DNA of 26,749 bases from Oscillospiraceae bacterium (GCA_017624645.1 JAGAMQ010000047.1:1-26749), one strand, 5' to 3'. Counted from the first letter of the stretch, positions 1-8,515 are shown. Notes: a model not told the origin generated them from the sequence alone. Made by a program: numbers and translations.

Positions 1-1742
1 ATTTCGGGACGCACGTATTTGTTCTTGCTTGCCACAACGGCGAGGGAGCGATAGGTGTCAAGCTCGGCAAGCAGCGCCGCCGTTTTTTGAATACGCACAC
101 TCTGTTCTGCAACAAAGGTGCGGACTTGCCCAAAGAGCTCATATTCGAGTGCTACGGAACGATCCTTGGCACCGAGAATGGTAGACTCCATATCCTTGAG
201 CTCAGGGGTGATATAACGCTCGCCGTTTGTAAGCGTTTGCTTGCGGATGTAGTGCTCCGGCACTTGATCCATAAAGGATTTGGAAACCTCAATGTAGTAA
301 CCGAATACCCGGTTGTATCCCACTCGAAGTGTTCGGATGCCGGTGGATTCCCGTTCCGAAGCCTCTATGGCAGCAATGGTGCCGGAGCCGCCGTCCATAA
401 TGTCCCGAAGCTGGTCGGCTTCTTCATTGGCGCCCTTTCGGATGATACCGCCTTCCCGGACTGTGAGCGGGGGGTCGTCAACAATGGTGTTTTCAATGAG
501 ATCCGCGCAATCAGCAAGGGGGTCAATGGCTTCGGCAAGCTTTTGCAGCATAGGAGTGTCCAGCATGGAGAGCTGCTGCTTGACTTGGGGGAGTGCCCGG
601 AAGCCCCGGGCAAGACCCAAAAGGTCACGGCAGTTCACAGAACCCGTAACGATCCGGGACATGACACGCTCCAGATCCGTTACATCCTTAAGGGCTTCAA
701 TCAGCTCACCCCGGCAAACCGCGGCATCGGTCAGTTCTTCTACGGCACACTGGCGGCGGGTGATTTCTGCAGGCTCCAGGAGGGGCTTTTCCAACCAGCT
801 GCGAAGCATCCGACTGCCCATGGCTGTGTGGGTCTTATCCAGGACCCAAAGAAGGGTGCCTTTCTTTTCCTTGCTGCGCAGGGTTTCTGTCAGTTCAAGG
901 TTTCGCCGGGCGTCCAGATCCAGTTCCATAAACCGACCGGTGCTGTAATATTGCAGCTGACGGATATGAGAAAGCTCGTTCTTTTGCACGAATATCAAGG
1001 CTTGCAGCAGTGTTCCTGCGGCGATCACCGCCTGAGGATGCCCCGTCAGATCCAGCTGTGCCAGCGGTGCGGAAAAATGCCGCTGCAAAAGCTCCTGGGC
1101 GACTTGCTCCTGAAACTGATCGGGTTTGGCTTCGTCCACACAGCAGGAAAGCCGGTGAAACAGTGCATCCTCCAAAACAGGATCCTTGCAGGTGATGCCC
1201 CCGCGAATGACTTCGGAAGGGGAGAAACGCCCAAGCTCTGACGCAGCACCTTGGGCATCTGCACAGGTGGTTACAAAGAAAGCACCGGTAGAAACATCAC
1301 AGAAAGCAAGTCCGTAGCAATCTCCGTCACCGTAAAGACAGCCCATGTAATTGTTGCGGCTTTCTTCCAGCATGCAGCTTTCGGTAACGGTGCCAGGGGT
1401 CACGATGCGGGTGATGTCCCGTTCTACGATGCCCTTTGCCTCGGCAGGGTCCTCCATCTGCTCACATATCGCAACCTTGTAGCCCTTGGCTACCAGTCGG
1501 GCAATGTAGGCATCCACAGAGTGATAGGGAACACCGCACATGGGTGTCTGCTCTTCCTTGGGTTTGTTTCTGTCCCGGGTGGTAAGGGTAAGATCCAGTT
1601 CCCGGGCAGCCAGCTTGGCATCCTCGTCGAACATTTCGTAAAAGTCACCCAGACGGAAGAAAAGGATGCAATCCTGGTTTCTTTCTTTAATTTGGTTATA
1701 CTGCCGCTTCATGGGCGTCAGATTGCTTTTTTCTTCGGCCAT
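1..1742 (-). CDS. mutS: DNA mismatch repair protein MutS (3' end beyond window)
   Basis: MutS recognises base mismatches and small loops and starts methyl-independent mismatch repair in the cytoplasm. The 580 visible residues begin MAEEKSNLTPMKRQY and carry the mismatch-reading motif FYEMF (F34, E36) in domain I, followed by the CGVPYHS and VAICEQMEDP segments, the connector, and the lever/clamp core with GYNRVFGYYIEVSK. The sequence runs off the left edge at YVRPE in the clamp/lever region, so the Walker ATPase domain and the C-terminus (about 280 residues by family length) are not in the window. The start at 1742 is set by an AAGGAG site that lies inside the last codons of miaB. The gap to the miaB stop is 4 nt, so the two genes are co-transcribed and probably translationally coupled. 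Confidence 0.96.
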   Translation of the reverse strand, partial: MAEEKSNLTPMKRQYNQIKERNQDCILFFRLGDFYEMFDEDAKLAARELDLTLTTRDRNKPKEEQTPMCGVPYHSVDAYIARLVAKGYKVAICEQMEDPAEAKGIVERDITRIVTPGTVTESCMLEESRNNYMGCLYGDGDCYGLAFCDVSTGAFFVTTCADAQGAASELGRFSPSEVIRGGITCKDPVLEDALFHRLSCCVDEAKPDQFQEQVAQELLQRHFSAPLAQLDLTGHPQAVIAAGTLLQALIFVQKNELSHIRQLQYYSTGRFMELDLDARRNLELTETLRSKEKKGTLLWVLDKTHTAMGSRMLRSWLEKPLLEPAEITRRQCAVEELTDAAVCRGELIEALKDVTDLERVMSRIVTGSVNCRDLLGLARGFRALPQVKQQLSMLDTPMLQKLAEAIDPLADCADLIENTIVDDPPLTVREGGIIRKGANEEADQLRDIMDGGSGTIAAIEASERESTGIRTLRVGYNRVFGYYIEVSKSFMDQVPEHYIRKQTLTNGERYITPELKDMESTILGAKDRSVALEYELFGQVRTFVAEQSVRIQKTAALLAELDTYRSLAVVASKNKYVRPE

Positions 1743-1746
1743 ACGA

Positions 1747-3159
1747 TCACTCCTTAGTGGCAAAGGTGCCGGTAAGGCTCCATGTATTGGAGCCTGTAAC
1801 GGTAATGTCTGCAAAGGTTCCGATGTGCTCATCGCCTCCGGACAGGCGGACAAGCCTTCCACCCTCTGTTCTGGCAGTGAGCAGATCGTTGTCCTTCCCG
1901 TCGATGAGGCAGCGATAGGTTTTTCCGATGTACTCTGCGTGAATTTCTTCGGAAATGGCATTTTGTACGGCACACAGCCGGTCAAAACGGCGGTTCTTCT
2001 CCTCCTTGGTGGTGGGATCCTCCATCCCGGCTGCAGGGGTGCCTGCCCGGGGGGAGAAGATGAAGGTAAACAGGGCGTCATAACGCACCTGCTGGATCAG
2101 GGAAATGGTCTCTTCAAACTCCTCCTCCGTTTCCCCGGGGAAACCTACAATGACATCGCTGGTAAGAACCAATTCCGGCATTACGGATTTGGCATAAGTC
2201 ACAGCTTGCAGATAAGTATCCCGGTCATAGTGCCGATTCATGGCCTTCAATACCCGGCTGGAGCCGGACTGAAAGGGGAGATGCAGCTGCTTTGCAATTT
2301 TGGGAGAGGCGGCCATGGTATCAAAGAGCTTTTTGCCGGCATCTCTGGGATGGCTGGTCATAAAGCGAATCAGAAAATCCCCGGGGATCTGGGCGATTTT
2401 CTGCAGAAGATCGGCAAAATCCACGCCTTCATCCAGGTCTTTGCCATAGGAGTTGACATTCTGCCCCAGCAGGGTGATCTCTTTTACACCGGAATCAATG
2501 AGCTGGCGACATTCTGTAAGGATGTCACAGCTTTTCCGGCTTCGCTCCCGTCCTCTAACATAAGGAACGATGCAGTAGGTGCAGAAGTTGTTGCAGCCGT
2601 ACATAATGCTGACCCAAGCTTTCAGCTTGCTGTCCCGCTGTTGGGGAAGACCCTCGGCAATAGAGCCTGCCTCGTCCTCCACAAAATACTGCCGCTTACC
2701 GGTGGTCAGTACCTGCAGAAGAAGCTGGGGAAACTGCCAAAGGTGGTGGGTGGAAAATACACCGTCCACATGGGGGTAACTCTTCTTGATCCGCTGCACA
2801 ACATGCTCCTGTCCTGCCATGCATCCGCACAGAAAGATTTTTTGGGTGCTGTGACGGCGTTTGGTGTGGGTCAGCGCGCCCAGATTGCCAAAGACCCGCT
2901 GCTCTGCATGCTCCCGGATGGCGCAGGTGTTCATGACCACCACATCAGCACCCTCTGCTTCCTGGGTAATGGCATAACCGGATTCGATCAGCATACCCCG
3001 GATCCGCTCCGAATCTGCCTCGTTTTGCTGACAGCCGTAAGTCTCCACATAGGCAAGGGGGGTGCGGTTTCTTTGCCGCCAATATTGTAAGATCTCGTTG
3101 CAGTAGCCCAGCTGCTGCTGTAATGCTTCCTGTGAGATAACAGTGGTTTTGCTGCTCAT
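1747..3159 (-). CDS. miaB: tRNA-2-methylthio-N6-dimethylallyladenosine synthase MiaB
   Basis: MiaB is a radical-SAM methylthiotransferase that converts i6A37 to ms2i6A37 in tRNAs reading UNN codons. The 470-aa product has the N-terminal UPF0004 domain with its three cluster cysteines (C43 in ETYGCQQNEADS, C79 in MNTCAIREHA, C113 in LCGCMAGQ). The radical-SAM cluster motif is C189-x3-C193-x2-C196 (CNNFCTYC), and a C-terminal TRAM-like region ends at FATKE. The start at 3159 has AGAAGGAG 9 nt upstream. The reading frame stays open to 3642, but that extension would overlap the divergent promoter and foldase gene and has no support. It is the first gene of the miaB-mutS unit, a pairing common in Clostridia. 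Confidence 0.96.
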   Translation of the reverse strand: MSSKTTVISQEALQQQLGYCNEILQYWRQRNRTPLAYVETYGCQQNEADSERIRGMLIESGYAITQEAEGADVVVMNTCAIREHAEQRVFGNLGALTHTKRRHSTQKIFLCGCMAGQEHVVQRIKKSYPHVDGVFSTHHLWQFPQLLLQVLTTGKRQYFVEDEAGSIAEGLPQQRDSKLKAWVSIMYGCNNFCTYCIVPYVRGRERSRKSCDILTECRQLIDSGVKEITLLGQNVNSYGKDLDEGVDFADLLQKIAQIPGDFLIRFMTSHPRDAGKKLFDTMAASPKIAKQLHLPFQSGSSRVLKAMNRHYDRDTYLQAVTYAKSVMPELVLTSDVIVGFPGETEEEFEETISLIQQVRYDALFTFIFSPRAGTPAAGMEDPTTKEEKNRRFDRLCAVQNAISEEIHAEYIGKTYRCLIDGKDNDLLTARTEGGRLVRLSGGDEHIGTFADITVTGSNTWSLTGTFATKE

Positions 3160-3228
3160 GATTGTACTCCTTCTGTACCGGATGTCCTGATTTGCCGGTG
3201 GCGTAAGGACATAATTCTTCAAATATAA

Positions 3229-3257
3229 ATGATAGCATTTTTTTCGATGTTTTGCAA
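3229..3257 (-). promoter_or_regulatory. sigma-A promoter for miaB-mutS
   Basis: On the minus strand, TTGCAA (3252-3257) and TATCAT (3229-3234) are separated by exactly 17 bases. The transcript would have a leader of about 65 nt before the miaB start. Confidence 0.7.
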
Positions 3258-3305
3258 GGGCTGGGAGCGTAATTTTGACGGTTTGTAAACAATTGGGAAA
3301 GGTTC

Positions 3306-3334
3306 TTGCAATTCCTAGGAAATCGTGATAGACT
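3306..3334 (+). promoter_or_regulatory. probable sigma-A promoter for the foldase gene
   Basis: TTGCAA (3306-3311), a 17-base spacer, then TAGACT (3329-3334). Both boxes match consensus at 4 of 6 positions. It is divergent from the miaB promoter and lies about 60 bases before the ATG at 3396. Confidence 0.5.
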
Positions 3335-3395
3335 ATGCCTATCATGCGCCCCTGGGCGGACGCTGCGGCAAAGTACAGGGGAGAAAGAGGATCAT

Positions 3396-4835
3396 ATGAA
3401 GTGTAAATTTTGTGAGCAGGAACTGGAAGAGGGAATCTTCCTGTGTCCTTCCTGCGGCGGTGACAATGCACCTGCCCCTGAGGAAGTTCCGGAGGAAACC
3501 TCTGCAGAGTTGACGGAAACCGAACCCGTAGAACAGGAGCAAAGTCTCGGGGAGGGGGCAGCCGAAACTCTTCCGGAAACACCGGCGGAGGAAAATGCCC
3601 CGGAGATTTCTTTGGAACAGCCGGTGGAAAAGCCCAAGGCAAAGCTGTGGCAGATCATTTTGGGAATTGTGGCGTCTGTAGTACTGCTGGCAGCATTGGC
3701 AATTGTACTTTTGTATGCCTTTGGAGTGGATCTGCGTCCCCGCCCCAATGACATCAACAAGAAGGATGTCTATACGGTGGAGGAAGACGACAAGGCTGCC
3801 AAGGCAGGCAGCAAGGTGGTGGCCACCGTCAATGGCAAGGAACTGACCAACGGTGCTCTGCAGATCTATTACAAAATGATGATCGCAGACTTTGTCACCA
3901 ACAACAGCTCCTACCTGTCCTATATGAACCTGGACTACACCAAACCCCTGGCAGATCAGCCTTGCTATTATGACGAGACCCTGTCCTGGGAGCAGTATTT
4001 TATCAATGCCGCTATCGAGACTTGGTATAATTACCAGCTTGTCTACATGTCCAGCACCGAGGCTGGCTACGTTCCCTCTGAAGAGATCCGTGCAAGTCTG
4101 GATTCACTGCCCAAGCAGCTGGAGGAAATGGCAAAGGAAGAAAAGTTTGAAACTGCGGAAGCCTTTGTCAATGACCGCTTTGGTCCCGGTACCTCCCTTG
4201 AGGATTATCTTGCGTACTGTCGGGCATATTATATTGGCGCAGAGTATATCAACATGGAACCCTCTGCTGAGGATATCGAAAAGTATTATCAGGAACACGA
4301 AGAGATGTTCAAGGAAGAAAAGATTGACAAGACCAGCGGTAATATGGTCAATGTGCGCCATATCCTTTTGGAGCCCCAGGGCGGAGTGGAGGATGAGGAG
4401 ACTGAGACTGTCACGTACACCGATGCACAGTGGGAAGCCTGTCTGAAGGAAGCCCAGGCGCTGCTGCAGCAGTGGAAGGATGCAGATGCCACCGAAGAGA
4501 GCTTTGCGGCCTTGGCAAATGAACATTCTGCCGACGGCGGCTCCAATACCACCGGTGGTTTGTATACCGGCATTACCAGTACCACCAGCTTTGTGGAGCC
4601 TTTCCTGAATTGGTGTATGGATGAAAGCCGCAAGGTGGGAGATACCGGTATTGTAAAGAGTGAGTTTGGGTATCACATTATGTTCTTTGCCCATTCCCAG
4701 GAGCAGTGGCGTTATTACGCAAAGACCTACCTGATTTCCGACCGAGCAACGACGCTCATCGATGCAGCCAAGGAAAAGTGGGAAATGGAGATCAATTTTA
4801 AGAATATCCTGCTGCCCCCTCTGGAGCTTGTATGA
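3396..4835 (+). CDS. Membrane-anchored parvulin-type peptidyl-prolyl isomerase with N-terminal zinc ribbon
   Basis: The 479-aa product probably assists folding of secreted proteins outside the membrane, as PrsA does. Residues 3-20 form a zinc ribbon (C3-x2-C6, C17-x2-C20). Residues 25-80 are an acidic Glu/Pro-rich linker. One transmembrane helix spans about 85-110, so the ribbon should be cytosolic and the rest external. Residues 140-290 resemble the SurA/PrsA N-terminal helical region, and residues 318-435 are the parvulin domain (VNVRHILLEP, FAALANEHSADGG, GGLYTGI, FGYHIMFF). The start at 3396 was chosen because GAAAGAGG precedes it and the zinc ribbon begins there; the open frame upstream to 3306 overlaps the promoter. 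No lipobox is present, unlike classical PrsA. The exact client is unknown; the convergent secreted hydrolase and its surface partner are candidates by position only. Confidence 0.85.
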   Translation: MKCKFCEQELEEGIFLCPSCGGDNAPAPEEVPEETSAELTETEPVEQEQSLGEGAAETLPETPAEENAPEISLEQPVEKPKAKLWQIILGIVASVVLLAALAIVLLYAFGVDLRPRPNDINKKDVYTVEEDDKAAKAGSKVVATVNGKELTNGALQIYYKMMIADFVTNNSSYLSYMNLDYTKPLADQPCYYDETLSWEQYFINAAIETWYNYQLVYMSSTEAGYVPSEEIRASLDSLPKQLEEMAKEEKFETAEAFVNDRFGPGTSLEDYLAYCRAYYIGAEYINMEPSAEDIEKYYQEHEEMFKEEKIDKTSGNMVNVRHILLEPQGGVEDEETETVTYTDAQWEACLKEAQALLQQWKDADATEESFAALANEHSADGGSNTTGGLYTGITSTTSFVEPFLNWCMDESRKVGDTGIVKSEFGYHIMFFAHSQEQWRYYAKTYLISDRATTLIDAAKEKWEMEINFKNILLPPLELV

Positions 4836-4842
4836 TAAGGAA

Positions 4843-4880
4843 TACCGCCTGACGAATCTTCGTCAGGCGGTAAATTTTTT
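4843..4880 (+). terminator. Rho-independent terminator of the foldase gene
   Basis: A 14-bp perfect stem (4843-4856 with 4859-4872) with a 2-base centre is followed by AATTTTTT. It lies between convergent genes and may also slow transcription from the other side, although the minus-strand exit is not T-rich. Confidence 0.85.
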
Positions 4881-6513
4881 AAAGAAGCTGGGCTGCCTCT
4901 TTTTTTCTTTTTAAATAGAAGTATGCCCCGGCGGCGCCGGCAAAGATGACGGCTTCTGCAATGCACAGGATCCACCAGGGGAAATCCTTTCGGGCCTCCC
5001 GGCAGATGGGACAATCCTCATCGGATTCATAGGTTTCGCCACATTCACAGATGTGACTGTGGGCACCGTCAAAATGCTCATGGGGAAGAGCCGGTGCCAA
5101 CTCATAAGCGCAATCGGTGCAAAGCTGGGGGGTTGCTGCAGTGGCTGCCGCACCGGGGGTATGGCTGCCGGTCATTGCCTTTTCGCCGCAGCTCTTGCAA
5201 ATCTGCCAGTGCCCCTGAGGGTCGGTGATCCAGTTTCCGTCGGGATCGTGGGGGGCGGTGCGTTCTGCGGAGCAGATGGTGCATTGGCTTTGACAATTGG
5301 TTTCGTAGGTATGTTCTGTGTAATTACATTTCTGATCGCAAAGGCTGCAGTTGTTCCAATGTCCCTTGGAATCATACATCCAGCCTTCGTTCAATTCGTG
5401 CTCATGATCTGTGCGGATTTGCAGGACCCGGTTGCAGACGGTGCAGATCTGATCGGTGGTAGCGGTGGCGGCAGGACCGGGAACGTGATCCTGCGAATCC
5501 TTGGTGAAGTTACAGTCCTTGCAGCCTGTAAAATGGACGGTTTCGTTGTGGAGCAGCTCTTTTGCAAGGTTATGAGACTTTGTTTCTTCTTTTTTACAGA
5601 CGGTGCAGCTGTGGGTGTGGGAATTCTCGTCCACAGATTCCCAGGGTGTAAAGCTGTGGGCAGCCTTGGGAATAATATCTTCTTTGGTAGCAGAGCAGTT
5701 TTTACAGGTCAGGGTTTTGCTGCCGGTTTCCTGACAGGTGGCAGCTTTGTTCACTTTTCCTTTGTTCCAATTGTGATTTAGGGTGGATTTTACCTGACAT
5801 ACGGTACATACGGCAGTGTGACTTTTGTCATTCAAATTGGCGTAGGAACTGTACTTATGATCGTTGGTCTTTTCCAACACTTCGCTTTTTTCTGCCTTAC
5901 AGCCGGAGCATACAAACTTCTTGGATCCGGTTTCTTTACAGGTGGCAGCTTTTATAACGGTGCCTGCGTCCCATGTGTGGTTCTCTTTCTTTTTCTCCCC
6001 ACAGATGGAGCAGGTGCTTTCGTGCTGACTGTCGCTGACTTTTGTGCAATTCTTGAAATCGTGACGGCAGGAGATAGTTAGAGTAGTACCGCTGACAGAA
6101 CAACTGATTTTGCCCGCTGCGCTGTCAAGATTGCCACTGCCGGAAATGGATGTGCTGCCGAATTTGGCATCGGATTTGACTTTGAATTTAAAAGTGAAGA
6201 TAGTGCCGGATACAGCTTTATCCGTTTCCAAGGCGAATACACCGCCTCCGGAGTTGACATTGCTGGTTGCAGCACCGCTGACATTGCAGCTGCCACCCTC
6301 GTAGGAAAGGATACTGCTGTCGTATTTCAGCACGATACCGCCGTTACTCACCGCAGAGCCGTTGCTGAGTTTAACAGTGACGGTAACATTATCCCCCCGG
6401 GAAACAGTGCCGGAGGATACACCGATGTGCATTTGTGCCGAAGCCGCGTAGGCGGGAAGAGCAAGACAGAACAGCAGCATAAGGGCGAAAAGACTTAAGA
6501 TAAATTTTTTCAT
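4879..6513 (-). CDS. Membrane-anchored surface protein with cohesin-like domain and Cys/His-rich array
   Basis: The 544-aa protein has a signal peptide (about 1-23, AYA cleavage). Residues 27-148 form a beta-rich domain that reads as a cohesin: MHIGVSSGTVSRGDNVTV, the GGIVLKYDSSILSYEGG core, and IFTFKFKVK. Residues 150-506 contain about a dozen CxxC pairs mixed with histidines. One unit is repeated at about 179-212 and 247-280 (AATCxETGSK...C-x2-C). A transmembrane helix (about 512-533) and a KRKK tail anchor the C-terminus, so the cohesin-like domain should project outward. The start has AGGAG 7 nt upstream, and the gene begins 15 nt after the stop of the dockerin-bearing hydrolase. Cohesins bind dockerins in a calcium-dependent way, so this is the likely receptor for its neighbour. 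Metal binding by the CxxC array is inferred. The cohesin assignment comes from sequence pattern only. Confidence 0.75.
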   Translation of the reverse strand: MKKFILSLFALMLLFCLALPAYAASAQMHIGVSSGTVSRGDNVTVTVKLSNGSAVSNGGIVLKYDSSILSYEGGSCNVSGAATSNVNSGGGVFALETDKAVSGTIFTFKFKVKSDAKFGSTSISGSGNLDSAAGKISCSVSGTTLTISCRHDFKNCTKVSDSQHESTCSICGEKKKENHTWDAGTVIKAATCKETGSKKFVCSGCKAEKSEVLEKTNDHKYSSYANLNDKSHTAVCTVCQVKSTLNHNWNKGKVNKAATCQETGSKTLTCKNCSATKEDIIPKAAHSFTPWESVDENSHTHSCTVCKKEETKSHNLAKELLHNETVHFTGCKDCNFTKDSQDHVPGPAATATTDQICTVCNRVLQIRTDHEHELNEGWMYDSKGHWNNCSLCDQKCNYTEHTYETNCQSQCTICSAERTAPHDPDGNWITDPQGHWQICKSCGEKAMTGSHTPGAAATAATPQLCTDCAYELAPALPHEHFDGAHSHICECGETYESDEDCPICREARKDFPWWILCIAEAVIFAGAAGAYFYLKRKKEAAQLL

Positions 6514-6528
6514 TATGTTTCTCCTGTG

Positions 6529-8397
6529 TTACGAACCGGAAGGAAGATCTAGAGAATATTCATACGGGAAATTTACATGCCATAGAATCTTGATTACATC
6601 ATCCCGGTTCACCTTGTTGTCTGAGGTGTAGTCAGCCGGAACGGCAATAGGGTGTTCACCAGGGAAATTGATGTGCCACAAAAGCTTAATTACATCGTCC
6701 CGGTTTACTTTCTTGTCCTCATTGATATCACCGGGAATGTAGGGAACAATGTGCACGGGGTAGGTGGCAGACTGCTCTTGATAGGTAACGGTTACGGTGA
6801 GATCTGCCAGTTTCTGAGAAGAAAATCCAGATGTGGTAAAACCGCTGCGGATATTGTGGCCGGAACCGTCGGAGTAAAGAACCTTCAGGATCAAGCCCTC
6901 TGTATCCAGTTCTTCATTCAGAAGGAAATACCGGCGTATGGGCATTTGATGGATGGACAGCTGGGATACGGCAGCAGTGCTTTCTTTCCACACAGCATAG
7001 AGTTTTACGTCCTGACTGCTTGACAGCGTATCCTTCTTAACATATTCCACGAATCTTCCACTGGGGTCGGCAGTCCATCCGAGGAAATCAAACCCTTTCC
7101 GTACAGGCACGGTATCCGAGATGGTGGTAGGTTCTCCCTTGGTCTGTATTTGGGGATTTGGTCCGCCGGTTCCGCCTTTGCAGTCATAGGTTAGCTGATA
7201 GGTTCCCCGAACAGAGAAAAAGACCTCGCTGGGCTGGGAACATCCCGTTCTGTTTCCGGCAACGATCTGCGCAGTATATTCACCGATCTGTGCTTTTTTG
7301 ATAACGAATCTCGTTTCGGTGGTTTTGGTTTCTGTTATCATCTTTTCGTCTTTATAAATACGGAGCAGAAATTCTTCCGTATTTGCAGGCTTGCTCCAGT
7401 TAACGATCACATCGCTGTCAACACGGTAAATGTACTTTTCGGTGGAAATTTCCGGTGCTTGGGGCGCCGGATAGTAAGCTTTTAGATACTTGGAAAGCAC
7501 ATGCCCCCGGAGGTTGTCATATTCAATACAGGCAAAGCCGCCGGCCATGCCGTGGACATACACAACCATGCCGTCGCCGATGTAGCCAAGGCGGGTTTTG
7601 TCGGTGACATTGTTGGTATGCCCGGGGCGTACACTGGCGACACCGTCCGGAATCTGACAAAGATAATAGCCTGCAGAAGCTTCCGAGCATCCGCAAGAGA
7701 AGCATTGCTTGCAACCGCTGACACAAACCGTATTTCCGGTATAGTGCATGGCATTGCATTTGCTGCATTGATAGTAGGTTCGGTGAGGGTGGGCGTTCTC
7801 CTGCTTAAAGACAAATTCGTGCGCCTTGTCGCCTCCCTTATAGGCAGGGGAGGCAAACTTGAACCCGGATAACTTTCTTTTGTTGGAAATGACACAGTAA
7901 CCCTCGGTGCTGTGATTGGCATTGCTGTTGCCCTCAATGGTGTAGAAGTAGTCACCCTCCACATAGTACACAAGACCCACGTGGGTATTGCCGGTTGTAA
8001 AAAACAGGTCGCCGGGAGAGGGTGTCTTTTGGTTGCTGTAGAAGGTTTTGATTCCAAAATAACCGCTTCTGGGGTCTGCCTTTGCGCTACGCTTCAGCAC
8101 GTCTGTGGGGATGTCTGCCTGTCTTGCGCACCAAGTCACAAACATGGCACACCAGGGATTATAGGGAAGGCCGTACCATGTGCCGTATTTGGTGTCGTTG
8201 TTTTTTCCCGCTTCCTGATACCCCAACTGGGTCAGGGCAACACCGATAATATCCTTGCGCTGGTCGCCGGTATTTACATATGTATTTTCATGCTCCGGCA
8301 TGGCAGCGCCGGCACTTGGCGTCAATTGGGGCAAACAGGAAAGAATGGCAGCTGCACACAGTACAACTGCCAGAATACGCTTTGTAATTCTGTGCAT
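6529..8397 (-). CDS. Secreted CHAP-type peptidoglycan hydrolase with C-terminal dockerin
   Basis: The 622-aa protein probably cleaves peptidoglycan cross-bridges or amide bonds. A signal peptide occupies about 1-31. The CHAP/NlpC-like catalytic domain is at about 45-180, with C83 in NPWCAMFVTWC, H139 in GNTHVGLVYYVEG, and E155/N157 in TIEGNSN. A short Cys-rich segment follows (about 211-237), then an SH3-like region (246-307), an Fn3-like region (313-396), a Flg_new/InlB B-type repeat (398-470, ending KLYAVW) and a bacterial Ig-like domain (478-550). The C-terminal type I dockerin (553-615) has two calcium loops: D557, N559, D561, N565, D568 and D589, T591, D593, N597, D600. The start at 8397 precedes the signal peptide and has CGGAGTG upstream; the frame upstream to 8472 overlaps the promoter. 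It is the first gene of a two-gene operon with the cohesin-like protein. Confidence 0.88.
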   Translation of the reverse strand: MHRITKRILAVVLCAAAILSCLPQLTPSAGAAMPEHENTYVNTGDQRKDIIGVALTQLGYQEAGKNNDTKYGTWYGLPYNPWCAMFVTWCARQADIPTDVLKRSAKADPRSGYFGIKTFYSNQKTPSPGDLFFTTGNTHVGLVYYVEGDYFYTIEGNSNANHSTEGYCVISNKRKLSGFKFASPAYKGGDKAHEFVFKQENAHPHRTYYQCSKCNAMHYTGNTVCVSGCKQCFSCGCSEASAGYYLCQIPDGVASVRPGHTNNVTDKTRLGYIGDGMVVYVHGMAGGFACIEYDNLRGHVLSKYLKAYYPAPQAPEISTEKYIYRVDSDVIVNWSKPANTEEFLLRIYKDEKMITETKTTETRFVIKKAQIGEYTAQIVAGNRTGCSQPSEVFFSVRGTYQLTYDCKGGTGGPNPQIQTKGEPTTISDTVPVRKGFDFLGWTADPSGRFVEYVKKDTLSSSQDVKLYAVWKESTAAVSQLSIHQMPIRRYFLLNEELDTEGLILKVLYSDGSGHNIRSGFTTSGFSSQKLADLTVTVTYQEQSATYPVHIVPYIPGDINEDKKVNRDDVIKLLWHINFPGEHPIAVPADYTSDNKVNRDDVIKILWHVNFPYEYSLDLPSGS

Positions 8398-8431
8398 ATT
8401 TTCTGTCACTCCGAAATGTCGATTTGAGTAA

Positions 8432-8460
8432 ATATTACTACATTTATGCCGAAAAATCAA
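8432..8460 (-). promoter_or_regulatory. probable promoter of the hydrolase/cohesin operon
   Basis: On the minus strand, TTGATT (8455-8460) and TAATAT (8432-8437) are 17 bases apart, 35 bases before the start codon. Confidence 0.5.
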
Positions 8461-8479
8461 GGCGGAAGGCACGTATTTC

Positions 8480-8515
8480 TAAAATAAGGAAAGCCCCCAA
8501 CATCCGTTGGGGGCA
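8480..8515 (-). terminator. Rho-independent terminator of the FGGY kinase gene
   Basis: A 9-bp stem (8493-8501 with 8506-8514) and a 4-base loop lie 9 bases after the kinase stop. On the minus strand it is followed by TTTCCTTATTTT. It isolates the kinase from the dockerin operon. Confidence 0.8.

Noticed and set aside
87..1241. Long plus-strand open frame opposite mutS
   Set aside because: It lies antisense to a clear MutS coding frame, its translation matches no family, and no ribosome site precedes it. Such mirror frames are a codon-bias effect.
1666..3090. 474-codon plus-strand open frame opposite miaB
   Set aside because: Shadow of the MiaB frame; low-complexity Gly/Leu/His-rich translation and no start signal.
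3160..3642. N-terminal extension of MiaB to 3642
   Set aside because: It would overlap the divergent promoter and the foldase gene. MiaB homology and the AGAAGGAG site support the start at 3159.
5053..6081. Plus-strand open frames opposite the Cys-rich protein gene
   Set aside because: They mirror the repeated Cys codons of the real gene; the signal peptide, ribosome site and domains all support the minus strand.
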